DNA of 64,000 nt from Beta vulgaris subsp. vulgaris (lineage: Eukaryota > Streptophyta > Magnoliopsida > Caryophyllales > Amaranthaceae), in NCBI RefSeq assembly GCF_026745355.1, contig NC_079209.1:51567585-51631584 (forward strand), in the 5' to 3' direction. Positions within the stretch are counted from its first letter, which is position 1; each line of letters starts with the position of its first letter. Below, one piece after another: positions 42,322 through 54,300 of the stretch. The translations under genes were made by a program, and so were the position numbers. The notes under the pieces were generated by a model that searched no databases, was not told the DNA's origin, and saw only the letters and a list, made by a program, of their open reading frames with translations.

Positions 42322-45300
42322 ATGAACTCAACCGAGTTAACCCAAAACTCGGACTGGGCCGAGTTAACTCACGAGTGCTTAATCAACATCTTATCACGTC
42401 TGCCATTAGAGGACAGATGGAAAGGACCCATGCTTGTCTGCAAGCCATGGATGGAAGCTTGCAAAGACCCTTCTCTTAACACCGAGCTCGATCTCGATCC
42501 TTACTTCGAATCGTCCACTGAGTCAACTCGGTGGTGGACTCCCGAGTTTCAGAGGAAGATCGACGCGATTCTCGTTTCTGTTATTTATTGGAGTTGTGGC
42601 ACGTTGACTCGGGTCTGTGTTCGACATTGCTCTGATCACTCTCTCGTTCTTGCTGCTCAAAGGTTTGATTATATTTTTGGTATTTTGAGTCGAATATATA
42701 TAATACTCCCTCCGTCCCAAAATATAGTTGTCGTTGCGTTTTTTATGGTCTAACTATGTTAGTATGTACTATGTCAGTTGTGAATCGGCTATCTTTGTTA
42801 CTTATTTTGAACTTTTACGCTTATCAATGCATATTTTGAACATTGGAAATCCATTCATTAATTAGTAAGATTATTAAAAAATTTAATTTAACATTATGAA
42901 AGAGTCAATGTATTGCATTTCTTTAGGAATGGAGGAGGAATTATATGATTATTTGATGGGTTTTTTTGGTGGGTTCGGTTCGATTCTGGGTGGTAGAATT
43001 GGAATAGGTAAGGGGTTGATTGAGTGATCCTAAGGGTTGCCGACCTTCTTACTATTAAATTTTCATTGATTATAAATATATTAAAATATTATTTTTATCA
43101 AACTTCTCCCCTCATTTATTACATAAATGTCAAATATTGCATTATACTGTGTCTAACAGGGTTGACAACCTTAAGGGTAACTCGAACATTTTCCCAAATT
43201 GGGTGATGCAAAACGGAAATTTGTTGGAAAAGAGTTAGTGGTAATACTTTTTCATAGGATTTCTACATCTTGCCTACTCTAGGATTTGAATGATCTATGG
43301 ATGAATTGAAGATCATATGTTGAATTTTATGAAAAATTGGCTTTGATTGTGAATTTAGGTACAAATTCAGCTGGATTATTTGGTAGTTGCTGTAATTGGT
43401 TTTTGATATGTTGTACATGATGCCATTGGTGACTATTGTGTGACATTATGAACTTCAATCTCACATTTGCTAAGTCTCCATGTTTCAGAAGTAAAAATCA
43501 CATATAGTTGCTCCATGTATTCAAAAATGAGAATTACATGTAGTTGCTCCATGTATTCATAATATACTTGTCACTTTGCTTGATGTGCCAGTATCTTGAT
43601 TCCTGACCACTAGTTGGTGAATAGGATGAAGGATCACAATTCACAATCGAAGTAAAAGTTGCAATATGTCTATTGGAAAGGAATTATGTAATACCCTACT
43701 TTAGGTTTTTCTTACTAGCATATTCTTTTTGAGACTAAGATGAGAAGTATTATGAAACAAATATAGTAGTAGTAGTATGGAGGGACATTCTTTGTTAAGC
43801 AGCTAGATATCTTGTATGTAAATTGTACTAGTGGGCTATGACCAATGCAGCTTTAAGCTTATGGTTGAATATTTGGATAATGAGCTAGCTATATTTGGCA
43901 ATATAGTCGATTTCCTTAGTAGTTTGTTACTTTGTTCAACATACTTGAGGAAACAATATTGAAACACACACGAGTAGCTCATGACTGAGGTTTGGAGCTA
44001 AGGTATGAGAATAATTATTCTTAGGAGCTGTTACAGGACGAATCTTGATGAAGTAGTTCTAATGGATGATTACCTCAACTAATCAAAGATACTTGGTTTG
44101 CCCGCTTAGGAGTTTGCATTAGAATTTCATATTTCTTTTGGTTGAGATAGTCTGAATAGGATTTGAAATTGCTAATATTTGAGGTTGTTGCAAGGATCAC
44201 AATTCTAAGTTCATGCAGGGGTTACTTTGCTTTCATTCATTTACGGTAAAGGCTTGTGACTTAGGGACCTTGTTTCCTTTGGATGCGTGTCACATTTAAG
44301 TATAATGATTGTCATTCAGGCAATTATGCAGAACAAAATTTATGTGGAGTCCTCTGCAACCAAAAAATCGAAGAAATTCAGATGGAGTATTGCGGGTTTA
44401 GCTTAGGAATGGAATATCATCCTCTTTTAAACTTCACACAATGAGTCTGGGGCTTTTCTACTGACAAAATGTTTGGTGAATGGGAAAGGGTTAACAGGGT
44501 TATATATGGGACTTGGGAGTGGGATGTTGGGATATTGGGATATTGGGATATAGACCTCTTTATTCCCAATCCTAACCCGTTTTTTCCACTTCCATGAACA
44601 AACACAGGATTTTAAATCCCGAGTCCTGATCCCTGATTTTCGATCCCCCATCAACTTATTTGGGAAAACATGCCCGCCTGAAGGTCCTAGGTCATTGCCA
44701 GATCTCTTTGATTGTTATTTGCTATAAGAAATTGCTAGATGTATCGTGGGATGCATATTATATAGGTTTAAATCTCAGTCATATGTTAACTGAATCTTCT
44801 TCCACGCGATTTAACAATTGCAATACATAATGAACACAGTATATATATACTGGTTATATGCATTTGATGCGAATTGTTTTGAGTAATTGTTTACCTATCT
44901 TCAGATGCCCAAAACTTGAGATTCTTTCAATCAAATGCAGTCAGAGTGTCTCTGATGATGCTCTGATTGAGGTGGCCAAAAGGTGTCCTATGCTGAAAGA
45001 ACTAGATATTAGCTACTGCCATGAGATATCTCATGAATCTATATCATCAATTGGAAGAAACTGTCCTGGTCTGAAGGTATTAAAACGCAACTTCATGAAT
45101 TGGCTGGACCCTTCTCAGCATAAGAATATTGTACCAAATGAATACCTCGATGCTTCCCCTCAAGACGGTGATTCTGAAGCTGCTGCCATAGGTAAATTTA
45201 TGCCTAATGTGGAGCATCTTGAGCTCAAGTTTTCCAAGATGTCCGGTAAAGGCCTTGCTTTGATTTCTGAAGCATGCATAAACCTGGAATATTTAGATCT

Positions 45301-45478
45301 GTATGGATGTGCAAATTTGACTAGTCGTGATATTGTCAATGCATCCGCAAATTTGAAGAGCTTGAAGATGGTTAAGAAGCCGAACTTCTATATACCAAGA
45401 TCGGTCTATCACACCGAGAGGTATGGTCATTGGAATTTGTATGATGAACGATTTCAGACTGACGTGTTTAGGATATAA
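42322..45478 (+). CDS. SKIP1: F-box/LRR protein, SKIP1-like
   Basis: Exons 42322-42662 and 44905-45478 join within an Arg codon across a 2.24-kb GT...CAG intron, giving 304 residues, close to Arabidopsis SKIP1. Residues ~13-50 are the F-box (WAELTHECLINILSRLPLED, then WKGPMLVCKPW). The conserved RWWTPEFQRKIDAIL follows. The rest is leucine-rich repeats of the Cys-containing type (CPKLEILSIKC, CPMLKELDISYCHEIS, CPGLKVLKRN, NLEYLDLYGCANLTS), and the end is the well-conserved NLYDERFQTDVFRI. By family it is the substrate-recognition subunit of an SCF (SKP1-CUL1-F-box) E3 ubiquitin ligase; the F-box binds an ASK/SKP1 protein and the repeats hold the target, which is not known. The upstream in-frame sequence from 42139 is taken as 5' leader because family homology starts at ATG 42322. 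The intron carries a MITE just after exon 1. Confidence 0.92.
42706..42940. mobile_element. Stowaway-like MITE in the SKIP1 intron
   Basis: The left end CTCCCTCCGTCCCAAAATAT after TA is typical. The right end (AGGAATGGAGGAGGAA then TTA) is a weakened complement. It starts 43 bp after the SKIP1 splice donor. Confidence 0.55.
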
Positions 45479-48400
45479 ATGTTGGACCCCATATCGCTAG
45501 GGGGACAATTCCGACTATTGCTATGTTTTACTAAATACAAATGTGTGTTTGAGTGATTGCTTTGTGACAGAACTCAGCTTAATCTTATGTGTTTTCACAA
45601 TATTGTTTGTGACAATCTTGTAAAGCTATTCTGGTACTGCTGTTGTAACTTGTATATGTGAAAAAAGTATAATGAATGGTCAAATCTTGTGTTCTGATCA
45701 TCCAGGTAAGATCATGTTTAAACATTAATTAGATAATGGACATCTCCTTGTAAGATCATGTTTACACACACACACAATAACTAAACGAATGATTTCATTT
45801 ATGCTCATTCCACATGTACAGATATGTATCTTACTCATATATGTAATCTGTAGAGACTAAAACTCAAAATTCCTCTATGTACTAAGCACTAATCATCCAG
45901 AATAAATAAAAAATTACATCAAAAACAATCAAGAAATACTCTTTTTGACGCACTATTTAACCTGGATTTCTCAATATGTATGGTTCTTGGAGTAGGATAT
46001 ATCCCCAATGTGTATCCTAACAAAGGTGCCAACTTCTGGCTCCATGGTGGTGCAACGACCCCTAAAATACCAACCATTGTTAACAACACCCAAAGCTCGA
46101 CTGCCACCGCCCCCTCCACCGTCGCCAAAAGCCTCAGATATAAGTGCATGGCCCTAAAATATGAGATAATTTTAGGACCTCCTAGGCCTTGAGGGGAGGT
46201 GCAAGAGGTCTAAGGTATGCTTTGTTGGTGGGATTTTTTAGGTTTCCTTGTTGAACCTCATCCCATAGGGATTATCCCATAAGGGTTGAGGTGGATCTAA
46301 GGTAGATATTGCTATTTTTAGTGTAAAGTGTTAATGTTAATTTATAGTATATTGGTAAAAGGGAAAAAATAATGTAATAATAAAAAATAGCATGTTAGTC
46401 GGGATAGTTTGTTTGGCATGTGAAAGTGTGGCATTTTACTTTCTTGTCAATGACCATAACCTCTTTTTTTGCCGCTGAACTTGGAATATGAATGGATGAT
46501 TGCTCTTCTCAATTCTTTTGATGACAGAAAATTTATACTCTTTATTGACCCATTTTTTACTCCATTTTAAAGGAATTATGAAAGGAGAAATAAAGAGAAA
46601 AATAGATACAAAGACCTTTATGTCCAGTACTCTAGTGGTATGGATGTCAATCTCCGAGTTGAGAGTCTAAGGTTCGAATTGAGTAACATTATGTAATAAT
46701 TATATATTAGTTTTTTTTAAATGGTTAACAAGAGATGTGCGAATAAGTAAAAGTTAATTAGGTCGAAGGGAATCTATATGAAAAATAATAAGTATTTGTA
46801 TACGACCCATGAGGGAATCACTAAACATATCTATGTGATGTAAAAAAAAATTCTATGAAAAATAAAAGCCTTTCCACAAGGAAAGAAAGTATATTTAGGA
46901 AATGGTATCATTAGAACACTTACAAGAGACGTGACGATTTCTAAGGATAAATAAACAATTTCTAATTAAACAACAACATATTCCTAATGTCAATACAATT
47001 TTTTTAGAAAATATGGTATTATCATGTTATTCTTATGTGGTGATTCTTTTATATTACTAGAAGAATTACTAAAATATTTTCTAGCAATAATAAACCGTTC
47101 CTAGTACCTTTTTTTGAGGGGACCGTTCCTAGTACCTACATATACTTTTTATACAAATTATTATTTTCTAACATTTTTTAATCATATTCTTCTTGTCTTT
47201 TTCATAAAAAGATTATTTATTCAATTTTTTCATATTATTGTTTTCCAAATATTATTCTCCAAGACATACTAAAATCTAAATTTGCTAGGAAAATTCTACA
47301 TGGTAACCCCCAACTTTTAGGTTTTCTACATGCTACCTTTTCTTAACATGGTAGCACTTTTTAAGAATTTTTTATATTTGGTAGCCCTGAACTTTAAGAA
47401 TTTTTTTACATGGTAGCACTTTTTAAGTGAATTCCGTCACATTGTCGTTAGTTTTATATACATATACAATCTTTCGTAATGTACATAATATTTCTTTTTT
47501 TTTTTTGCTAAACATACCACCAATAATATTTTTTTTCAACAAAAATTGTGAGCCCGATTTAGGCATTTATCCCATTAGGCTTACTTTTTTTAATAGATCT
47601 TGTAAGTTTCATATGAGATCTTATTAGATTCGTCTTAACATGTCTTACATTTAACTAGTTAAAAGATTTAGTCATACTATCTCGCCACCTCAATCTCATA
47701 TTAATTACTACAGATTGATTTTTATTTATATGGGTCACTTTGACAAAAAATTTTAACTAATGCTAATTTGTTTCTTTGTAATTGTTACTCTGTGACATTT
47801 TACATTATTCACAAATTTCACTTTGATCATTATTTGCGATTTATACGTGAATAAAAACATAGTCATGTGAGATCTTATTAGATTCGTCTTAACATGTGTT
47901 TTATTAATATGTACTTTTTAAAATTTTTGCAAACACAAAACTAAAAATATATGTTCTCAAAGTTACGCATTGACATGCGTAAAAAGTATATATTAAAAAG
48001 AAACAGAGAAAGTATATGAAAAAAATATTAGTGTATAAGTTGTTCTAAGATTCATCTTAACATATATTATCAACATTAAATATACGAATGGTTAAAATTG
48101 TGTATTAGTAAATATATCAGTCGAAATGTTAGAATAATATATGATGAAGAAGTAGGATATTTCAAATGTGTTTATGCACTAGTCCCTCCATCATTTATTA
48201 TGCATTATCATGGACATACTTTAATATCATAAAGTACATATCAATAAGAATTACTGTAAAAAGTTGACATCTTGTACATTAGTGAAAAACATGGTCAAAG
48301 TAATTGAATTTTGACTTTTAAAAACAAGGGTATAAACTAATAAAAGATTCATGGAATAAGACAAGCTTGGACAATAACAAATTGGAAAATGCTACACGCT

Positions 48401-48538
48401 AGTCCTCAATTTTTAGGTTTTTTATATGGGAGCATTTCTTAATTTTTTTTTGTATTTAATAGCCCGAACATTTAGGTTTTTTACATGGTAGCACTTCTTA
48501 AGTGAACCCCATTAAGTTGTCGTTAGTTTTGACATTTA
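45479..48538. other. Intergenic and old repeats, no gene seen
   Basis: 45479-45700 is the probable SKIP1 3' UTR. 45919-46149 (-) is a 76-residue hydrophobic frame that I do not recognise. 46620-46690 holds a tRNA/SINE-like stretch (CTCTAGTGGTATGG, then AAGGTTCGAATTG). 47281-47440 and 48390-48540 share 'ACATGGTAGCACTT', 'TTAAGTGAA' and 'GTCGTTAGTTTT' blocks and are two copies of one dispersed repeat. 47600-48010 is related to the MITE at 61737-61984 through 'AGATTCGTCTTAACATG' and similar phrases. Confidence 0.45.
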
Positions 48539-48691
48539 TTAGTCTGACAAGCAAATCGAGATTTTTTCAACACCGAAAACGAGTATTTCTGATCAATTTT
48601 TTTTGACAATTCCGACATTTAATCTAGCCTTCAGAAATACTCGTTTCATGTGTCGAAAAAGTCTCGATTTGCGTGTCAGATTAATGAAGGT
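48539..48691. repeat. Large imperfect palindrome (~55-bp arms)
   Basis: Left arm 'TTAGTCTGACAAGCAAATCG', then 'AACGAGTATTTCTGA'; right arm, in complement, 'TTAATCTGACACGCAAATCG', then 'AACGAGTATTTCTGA'. The loop is about 40 bp. It could be a foldback MITE inside the dispersed repeat before it. Confidence 0.7.
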
Positions 48692-48723
48692 AAAAAATTA
48701 GTACTTCAAAAAATTCAATATTT

Positions 48724-48826
48724 TTTTAAGGTGAGGAAAATTTTCTTATAAGAAGAGGGGAAATTAGGAACCTCTATCACAAGGTAAGGAAGGTCTTACA
48801 ACCATTAAGCCAAACTTAACATATAA
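48724..48826 (-). mobile_element. SINE, minus strand
   Basis: On the minus strand: TTTGGCTTAATGGTTGTAAG (A-box-like), 'ACCTTGTGATAGAGGTTCCTA', a CT-rich body, then CCTCACCTTAAAAAAATA. The layout and the ending CTTACCTT/CTCACCTT plus A tail match the SINEs at 5142 and 5329. The B box is weakened. Confidence 0.65.
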
Positions 48827-49151
48827 CCCACATACCAATATATTATCATAGTGCTATTTTTTTGTTCCAATATTCAACTTTATTAATTAAATTTACTACT
48901 TATTTTACTAAATATACTATTTGTTAATCAGTTCATTTTTGGTAACACATGCCACACAAAAACGAATTGTGCGGTCACTAACATCATCATACTCCTTCCT
49001 CCTTCCTCAAATATTCGACTTCTTCACCTTCGCTGGCCCCACCTTCATCGCCGCCGCACAGGAATCCAACATCGACATCTCCGTCAAATGGAGGAGATTC
49101 AATTGGTTGTTCTTCTCTCTCTCTCACATTCTCTTTTCTTCTTCAGAAAAA

Positions 49152-49594
49152 ATGGAGGTTGACACGTTAACGTACTCGAATGTAGCGCCATTTAGCTTCT
49201 CGGAGCTCTGGAAATGCTATCGACAAACTTCGCCGGAGACCGAGTCGCTTGCGAGTCTAAGCTGCGTTGACTCAGGGCCTGTTCTCCCCAGCTTATTATT
49301 AATTCAGTTCAATTCAGTTCAGTTCGATTTAGTTTAGTTCAGTTCAACTTTGGACAATACTTTTACTCTCACATATTACTATTCATTTCAGTTCAAATTC
49401 AGTCCAGTTCAGTTCAATTCAGTTTAGTTCAGTTCAGCTTTGGACAATACTTTTACTCTCACATATTACTATTCATTTCAGTTCAATTCAATTCAATTCA
49501 ATTCAATTCAGTTCAGCTGTTTTATGCCGAAGAGAACAAACCCTCAGTCAACGACGAGTCACTGGTGAGTCCTAGTGCTATTGCAGCGTTGAAG
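49152..49594 (+). pseudogene. First coding exon of an unrecognised host gene, split by a MITE
   Basis: From ATG 49152 the frame reads MEVDTLTYSNVAPFSFSELW, then 'KCYRQTSPETESLASLSCVDS' up to 49274. A 269-bp MITE follows. After the MITE and one copy of its TCA target, the same frame resumes at 49547 (VNDESLVSPSAIAALK) and reaches an AAG|GTCTGC splice-donor-like site at 49594. The frame was thus a 57-codon exon before the insertion. No downstream exon can be traced: a minisatellite and a LINE come next. I do not recognise the protein. It may be a gene broken by the MITE and LINE, or a duplicated 5' fragment of a gene elsewhere. Confidence 0.5.
49275..49543. mobile_element. MITE inserted in a coding exon
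   Basis: 269 bp with ends GGGCCTGTTCTCCCC and (complement) GGGTTTGTTCTCTTC, flanked by TCA at 49272-49274 and 49544-49546. The inside is runs of 'TTCAGTTCAATTCAG' and two copies of a ~100-bp unit holding 'CTTTGGACAATACTTTTACT'. PIF/Harbinger-like by ends and 3-bp target. Confidence 0.75.
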
Positions 49595-49639
49595 GTCTGC
49601 TATTTTCTCTCTCATTATGTGGTTTTTCGTTTTTATTTT

Positions 49640-50090
49640 TGTAAAAGTAACCCCTTATAATTACAAAAAGTAACCCCAACTGAAGCACTACTTTCAATAG
49701 AAGTAACCCCTTAGAATTACAAAAAGTAATCCCTACTTTCAGTAGAAGTAACCCCTTAGCATTACAAAAAGTAATTTCTACTTTCAGTAGAAGTAACCTT
49801 TTAGCATTACAAAAAGTAATTCTTAATTTCAGTAAAAGTAACTCCTTAACATTACAAAAGTAATCCCTAGTTTCAGTAAAAGTAACCCTTAATTTCACTA
49901 AAAGTAACCCTTTAGGATTAGAAAAGTAATCCCTAATTTCAGTAAAAGTAACCCCTTGATATTTGAAAAAGTAACCCCTAGTTCAATAAAAGTAATATCT
50001 TAGTATTAGAGAAAAAAACCTAAATGCAACAAAAGTAACCTCCTGTTATAAAAAGTAATCTCTATAAAAAGTAATATCTTAGTATTAGAA
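49640..50090. repeat. Minisatellite, ~45-bp unit, about ten copies
   Basis: Degenerate units of 'AAGTAACCCCTTAG', 'ATTACAAAAAGTAA', 'TCCCTACTTTCAGTA' follow one another, some shortened. The minus-strand frame at 49578-49898 (LLLLKVEITFCNAKG repeats) is its by-product. It ends exactly where the LINE ORF1 homology begins. Confidence 0.8.
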
Positions 50091-51338
50091 AACGATATTG
50101 TTGATTGGGAGGAAGAAGGCGCTGAAGAAGAGGAAGCACGAGTTGAACTTGGATTAGTGGGGAGATTATGGAGTGATAGAAATATCAATATGAATGCCTT
50201 TATGACAACAATGAAAAATGTGTGGCAGCCGAAGCATGGGATGGACATTAGTAGCGTGGGGAAGAATATGTATGTTTTTCAATTTTATCACTGGAAAGAC
50301 AAAGCAAGGGTTTTGGAAGACCAACCATGGCATTTTGACAGGCATGCTTTGGTGCTCGGCGAAATCCAAGGTAATAAAAAACCCTCTGACGTACAATTGT
50401 ATGGCCTTCCTTTGTGGGTTAGGGTTTATAACCTACCTTTTAAAGGTAGGTTGAATCAAAAAAACGTGCAATCTGTGGGAAATAAAATTGGTGCTGTTAT
50501 TAAAATTGATGACTCGACCTCCAGGGGGATTGACAAATCCATTCGTATTAGAATAATGGTCGATATTCGTAAACCTTTAATTCAATCTGTTACGCTTAAA
50601 CTGAGGGGTGGAGTAGAAGAAAGTTTTGACGTGAAATATGAAAAACTACCCATCTATTGTTTCTTCTGTGGAAAAATTGGTCATGGAACAAAAGATTGTG
50701 ATGATAGTAGAGAAGAGGATTCCCCGGAGAAGAAATATGGTCCTTGGCTCAAAGCCTCACCCTGGCGTATTTTCAAAAATGAGATGTATGAAGGCGGTAC
50801 TGAAAAAGGAAGGGCAAAGTGTGCTAGGAGGCTTTTTACCACCAAACCAAAAAATTTGCACCTGATGGAGAATAATAAGAATGTTCAGGAAGTCATCTCA
50901 AAACTCCAAGTAGTAGAGTTAAGAGATGAGGTGAATAGAGAAAATAATATAGGAGTAGAAAGTGATCCTGACAAAGGAGGGAAAAAAGTAGGAAAACTTT
51001 TTGAAAATAAGGGGGATGAGGACGGACATCACAGAGATAGCAGGGAAGGAGGTGAACTGGAGAGCGAGGGAGGTAAGCTCAATGGTGTATTGAAAAAAAA
51101 GAAATGGTGCCAAGTTCACAGACAAGAGAATGGAGTTCACAATCTGCAGGAGACCATAGTGGGGAAAAAACGAGAGGCTATAGAAATGAGAGAGAGTACA
51201 GGAGAGCCTTTGGAGGTGGAGGCTTTGCACATTCCAAAGAAGTGGGGAGTGGATGTTTCCATGCTGGGAAAGTATCAGGAGCAGCAGCAAATCCAAGAAG
51301 TGACGGGCCCCACTGAAAGGGCGCTTCCGGACCAATGA
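50076..51338 (+). CDS. LINE ORF1 protein (DUF4283 and CCHC knuckle), 5'-truncated
   Basis: The frame is open from 50076 to the stop at 51336-51338, without an ATG before the first homologous residues (DIVDWEEEGAEEEEARVELG, then LVGRLWSDRNINMNAF). The first ~120 residues are the DUF4283-type RNA-binding domain. A CCHC knuckle (CFFCGKIGHGTKDC) lies near 50660-50700. The C-terminal half is charged and low in conservation. The start codon was probably lost with the 5' end of the LINE. In active LINEs this protein coats the RNA. The stop overlaps the ORF2 start (ATGA at 51335-51338). Confidence 0.85.
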   Translation: MLVLENDIVDWEEEGAEEEEARVELGLVGRLWSDRNINMNAFMTTMKNVWQPKHGMDISSVGKNMYVFQFYHWKDKARVLEDQPWHFDRHALVLGEIQGNKKPSDVQLYGLPLWVRVYNLPFKGRLNQKNVQSVGNKIGAVIKIDDSTSRGIDKSIRIRIMVDIRKPLIQSVTLKLRGGVEESFDVKYEKLPIYCFFCGKIGHGTKDCDDSREEDSPEKKYGPWLKASPWRIFKNEMYEGGTEKGRAKCARRLFTTKPKNLHLMENNKNVQEVISKLQVVELRDEVNRENNIGVESDPDKGGKKVGKLFENKGDEDGHHRDSREGGELESEGGKLNGVLKKKKWCQVHRQENGVHNLQETIVGKKREAIEMRESTGEPLEVEALHIPKKWGVDVSMLGKYQEQQQIQEVTGPTERALPDQ

Positions 51339-54300
51339 AGTACATCATGAGCTGGACCTGCAGAGGTTTGGGGACACCTCATGCAGTAAACGCGCTTCGG
51401 CGCACAATGATTATTGAAAGTCCTCAAATTGTTTTCTTATCGGAGACTAGATTAAAGAAGCATGAGATGGAACGAGTGAAGCAAAGAATGAATTTTGAGA
51501 ATATGTTAGTAGTGGAGTGTAGTGGGGAGGGTCGTCGTAGGAGTGGTGGTTTAGCTCTGTTCTGGAAGGAGTTTAAGGTTTCCATTCAATCTTTTTCTCT
51601 AAATCATATTGATGTGGTTATAGATAATGCAGCTATGGGGGAATGGAGATTCACAGGTATTTACGGACATCCGAAGGATGTGAATAAGCACAAAACGGGT
51701 CTTTTACTGAAACAATTGAAGAATGATGAAGGTATGCCATGGGTTTGCGGTGGTGATTTTAACTTGATGTTGGTCTCGACAGAGAAGAAAGGAGGCAATG
51801 ACTTTGATGAAAATTATGCAGACATGTTCCGGGATGCCTTGAGATGGTGTAGTCTCTCGGACTTGGGTTTTATTGGTCATATGTTTACATGGTCAAACAA
51901 CCGAGGAGGTGAAAAAAATGTTCAAGAAAGGTTAGACAGATACGTTGCTAATGAAGCGTGGAAAGAACGTTTCCCGGGTTCCTTTGTATCTCATCTGGAA
52001 AAGAGAAGGTCAGATCATCTCCCTCTCTTACTCTGTATGAATAAAGGGGTTACAAAATGCCCTCCTCACCGAAAGTGTCGGCTGTATAGATTTGAGGAAA
52101 TGTGGACTAGAGAAGAAGCGTGCCAAGAGAAAATTATTGAAGGATGGAGCAAAGAGGGGGATATAAGCTTAAAGCTAGCTGCTACAACAAATAAATTGAG
52201 GAGCTGGAGTCGTGAAAAATTTGGTAGCTTTGCAAAAATGATGAGAACGTGCAGATCAAGAATGGAAAAACTGATGGAAGAAGAACAAACTGATGAAGTT
52301 ATTGCGGAGATGCGTGCTTTAGATAGCAGAATGGATGATTTGGAGGCCAGTGAAGAAATCTATTGGAAACAGCGAAGTCGGCAAAGTTGGCTTCAACATG
52401 GGGACAAAAACTCGAAATTTTTTCATGCGAAAGCAAAGCAAAGAATGGCGAGAAATTAGATTGATACTATAAAAGATGCAGCAGGGAATGGATATGAAGA
52501 AGAGGAGCAAATTACGGAAGTTTTTGTTAATTATTTTGAAGAGCTCTTCCATACAGGAGGGCAAGTAGACCCTTTGGTGGTAACACCCTTGGTGCAGACC
52601 CTTATCACCTCCGACATGGCAGGATAGTTGACTGAAAAGTTCCATGATGATGAGGTTCGCGACGCATTATCTCAGATGCATCCCACAAAATCCCCAGGTC
52701 CGGATGGGAAGTGTGCGCAATTTTACCAGAAATACTGGAATGTGGTAGGCGAGGAGGTGGTCCGCAAAGTGCTGGAAATCCTGAATGAAGGTGGGGAAAT
52801 TGATGGTTTCAACCAGACATATATCGCTCTCATCCCGAAAAAGAAAAAATGTGAGACCCCGGCAGATTTCAGACCCATTAGTTTATGCAACGTGCTGTAC
52901 AAGATAGTGGCGAAGGTACTGGCAAACAGGTTAAAAAAAGTTCTCCCTTTTATCATCCATGAATCTCAGAGTGGCTTTGTTCCAGGGCGACTTATTACTG
53001 ATAACATCTTGGTTGCTTATGAATGTTTCCATTATTTGAGAAAAAAGAAGAAAGGTAAAATGGGGTATTTGGGGTTAAAGTTAGATATGAGCAAGGCATA
53101 TGACCGGGTAGAATGGAGTTTTCTTGAACAAATGATGCAAAAATTGGGTTTCCCGACTGAGTTTATTAATTTGATTATGAAGTGCGTCTCCTCTGCTTCA
53201 TTTTCAATCTTAGTAAACGGCCAGCCATCCCGGGAATTCAAGACTAGTAGGGGCCTTCGACAGGGGGACCCTCTCTCTCCCTTTTTGTTCATCATGTGTG
53301 CTGAAGGTTTGTCTGCCCTTTTAAGAGAGGCGGAGAGGAAAAAAGATATCCATGGAGTTAAGGTGGGGAGGCGAGTTGATCCAATTACTCATCTTTTTTT
53401 TTGCGGATGACAGCCTCTTATTTGTTAGAGCTACGGAGGATGAAGTGGAAAATGTGAAGGAAATTCTTGCAAACTATGAGTTAGCTTCCGGTCAGAAGTT
53501 GAACATGGAAAAATCCGAGATGTCATTTAGCCGAAATATTGATCCAGAACGGAAAGATATGCTTCAGATGAAGTTAACTTTTAAGGCTGTTGAAGAATAT
53601 GACAGATACCTTGGGCTCCCTACTTATGTAGGTAGTTCAAAAAAACGGATTTTCCAAACTATACAAGATCGTATATGGAAGAAACTTAAAGGGTGGAAAG
53701 AAAAATATCTTTCACAAGCAGGGAGGGAAATTTTAATAAAATCTGTTGTTCAAGCAATACCTACGTTTGCTATGCAATGCTTCTCTCTCCCGGTTCAGCT
53801 TCTAAATGAGATTGAAAAAATGTTCTGTAATTTTTTTTGGGGCCAAAAAGGTGAAGAACGGAAGTTGGCTTGGGTATCTTGGGACAAACTTTACCAACCA
53901 AAGAAGAAGGGGGGGTTTGGTTTACGCGATTTACAAGTGTTTAATAAGGCCCTGTTGGCTAAGCAAGCATGGCGAATTCTCACCAACCCGGATTCTCTTG
54001 TGGCAAAGGTTCTAAGAGGAAATATTTTCCTAAGACAGATTTTATGGCAGCTACTGTGAGCCCAAATTCCAGCTATACTTGGTGTTCAATAATGTCGGCC
54101 AGAAGTTTAATGAAGAAAGGGGCTCGGAAAATTGTTGGGAGTGGAAAAACGATTGATATATGGGCGGATCCGTGGGTTACAAGTCTGCCAAGTTACAAGT
54201 TGGTTTCTTCTGCAGCTTTCGAAGATGATGGTCCTAAAATGGTGAGTGACCTTTGTGTGGAGGGCAGATGGAATAAAGAGCTGCTGTGCAATCTGTTTAC

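Noticed and set aside
45919..46149. Hydrophobic 76-residue frame on the minus strand
   Set aside because: It looks membrane-like but has no start context, splice partner or family I recognise; the plus strand is open as well.
46620..46690. Possible tRNA gene
   Set aside because: A- and B-box-like stretches occur but the stems do not pair; more likely an old SINE head.
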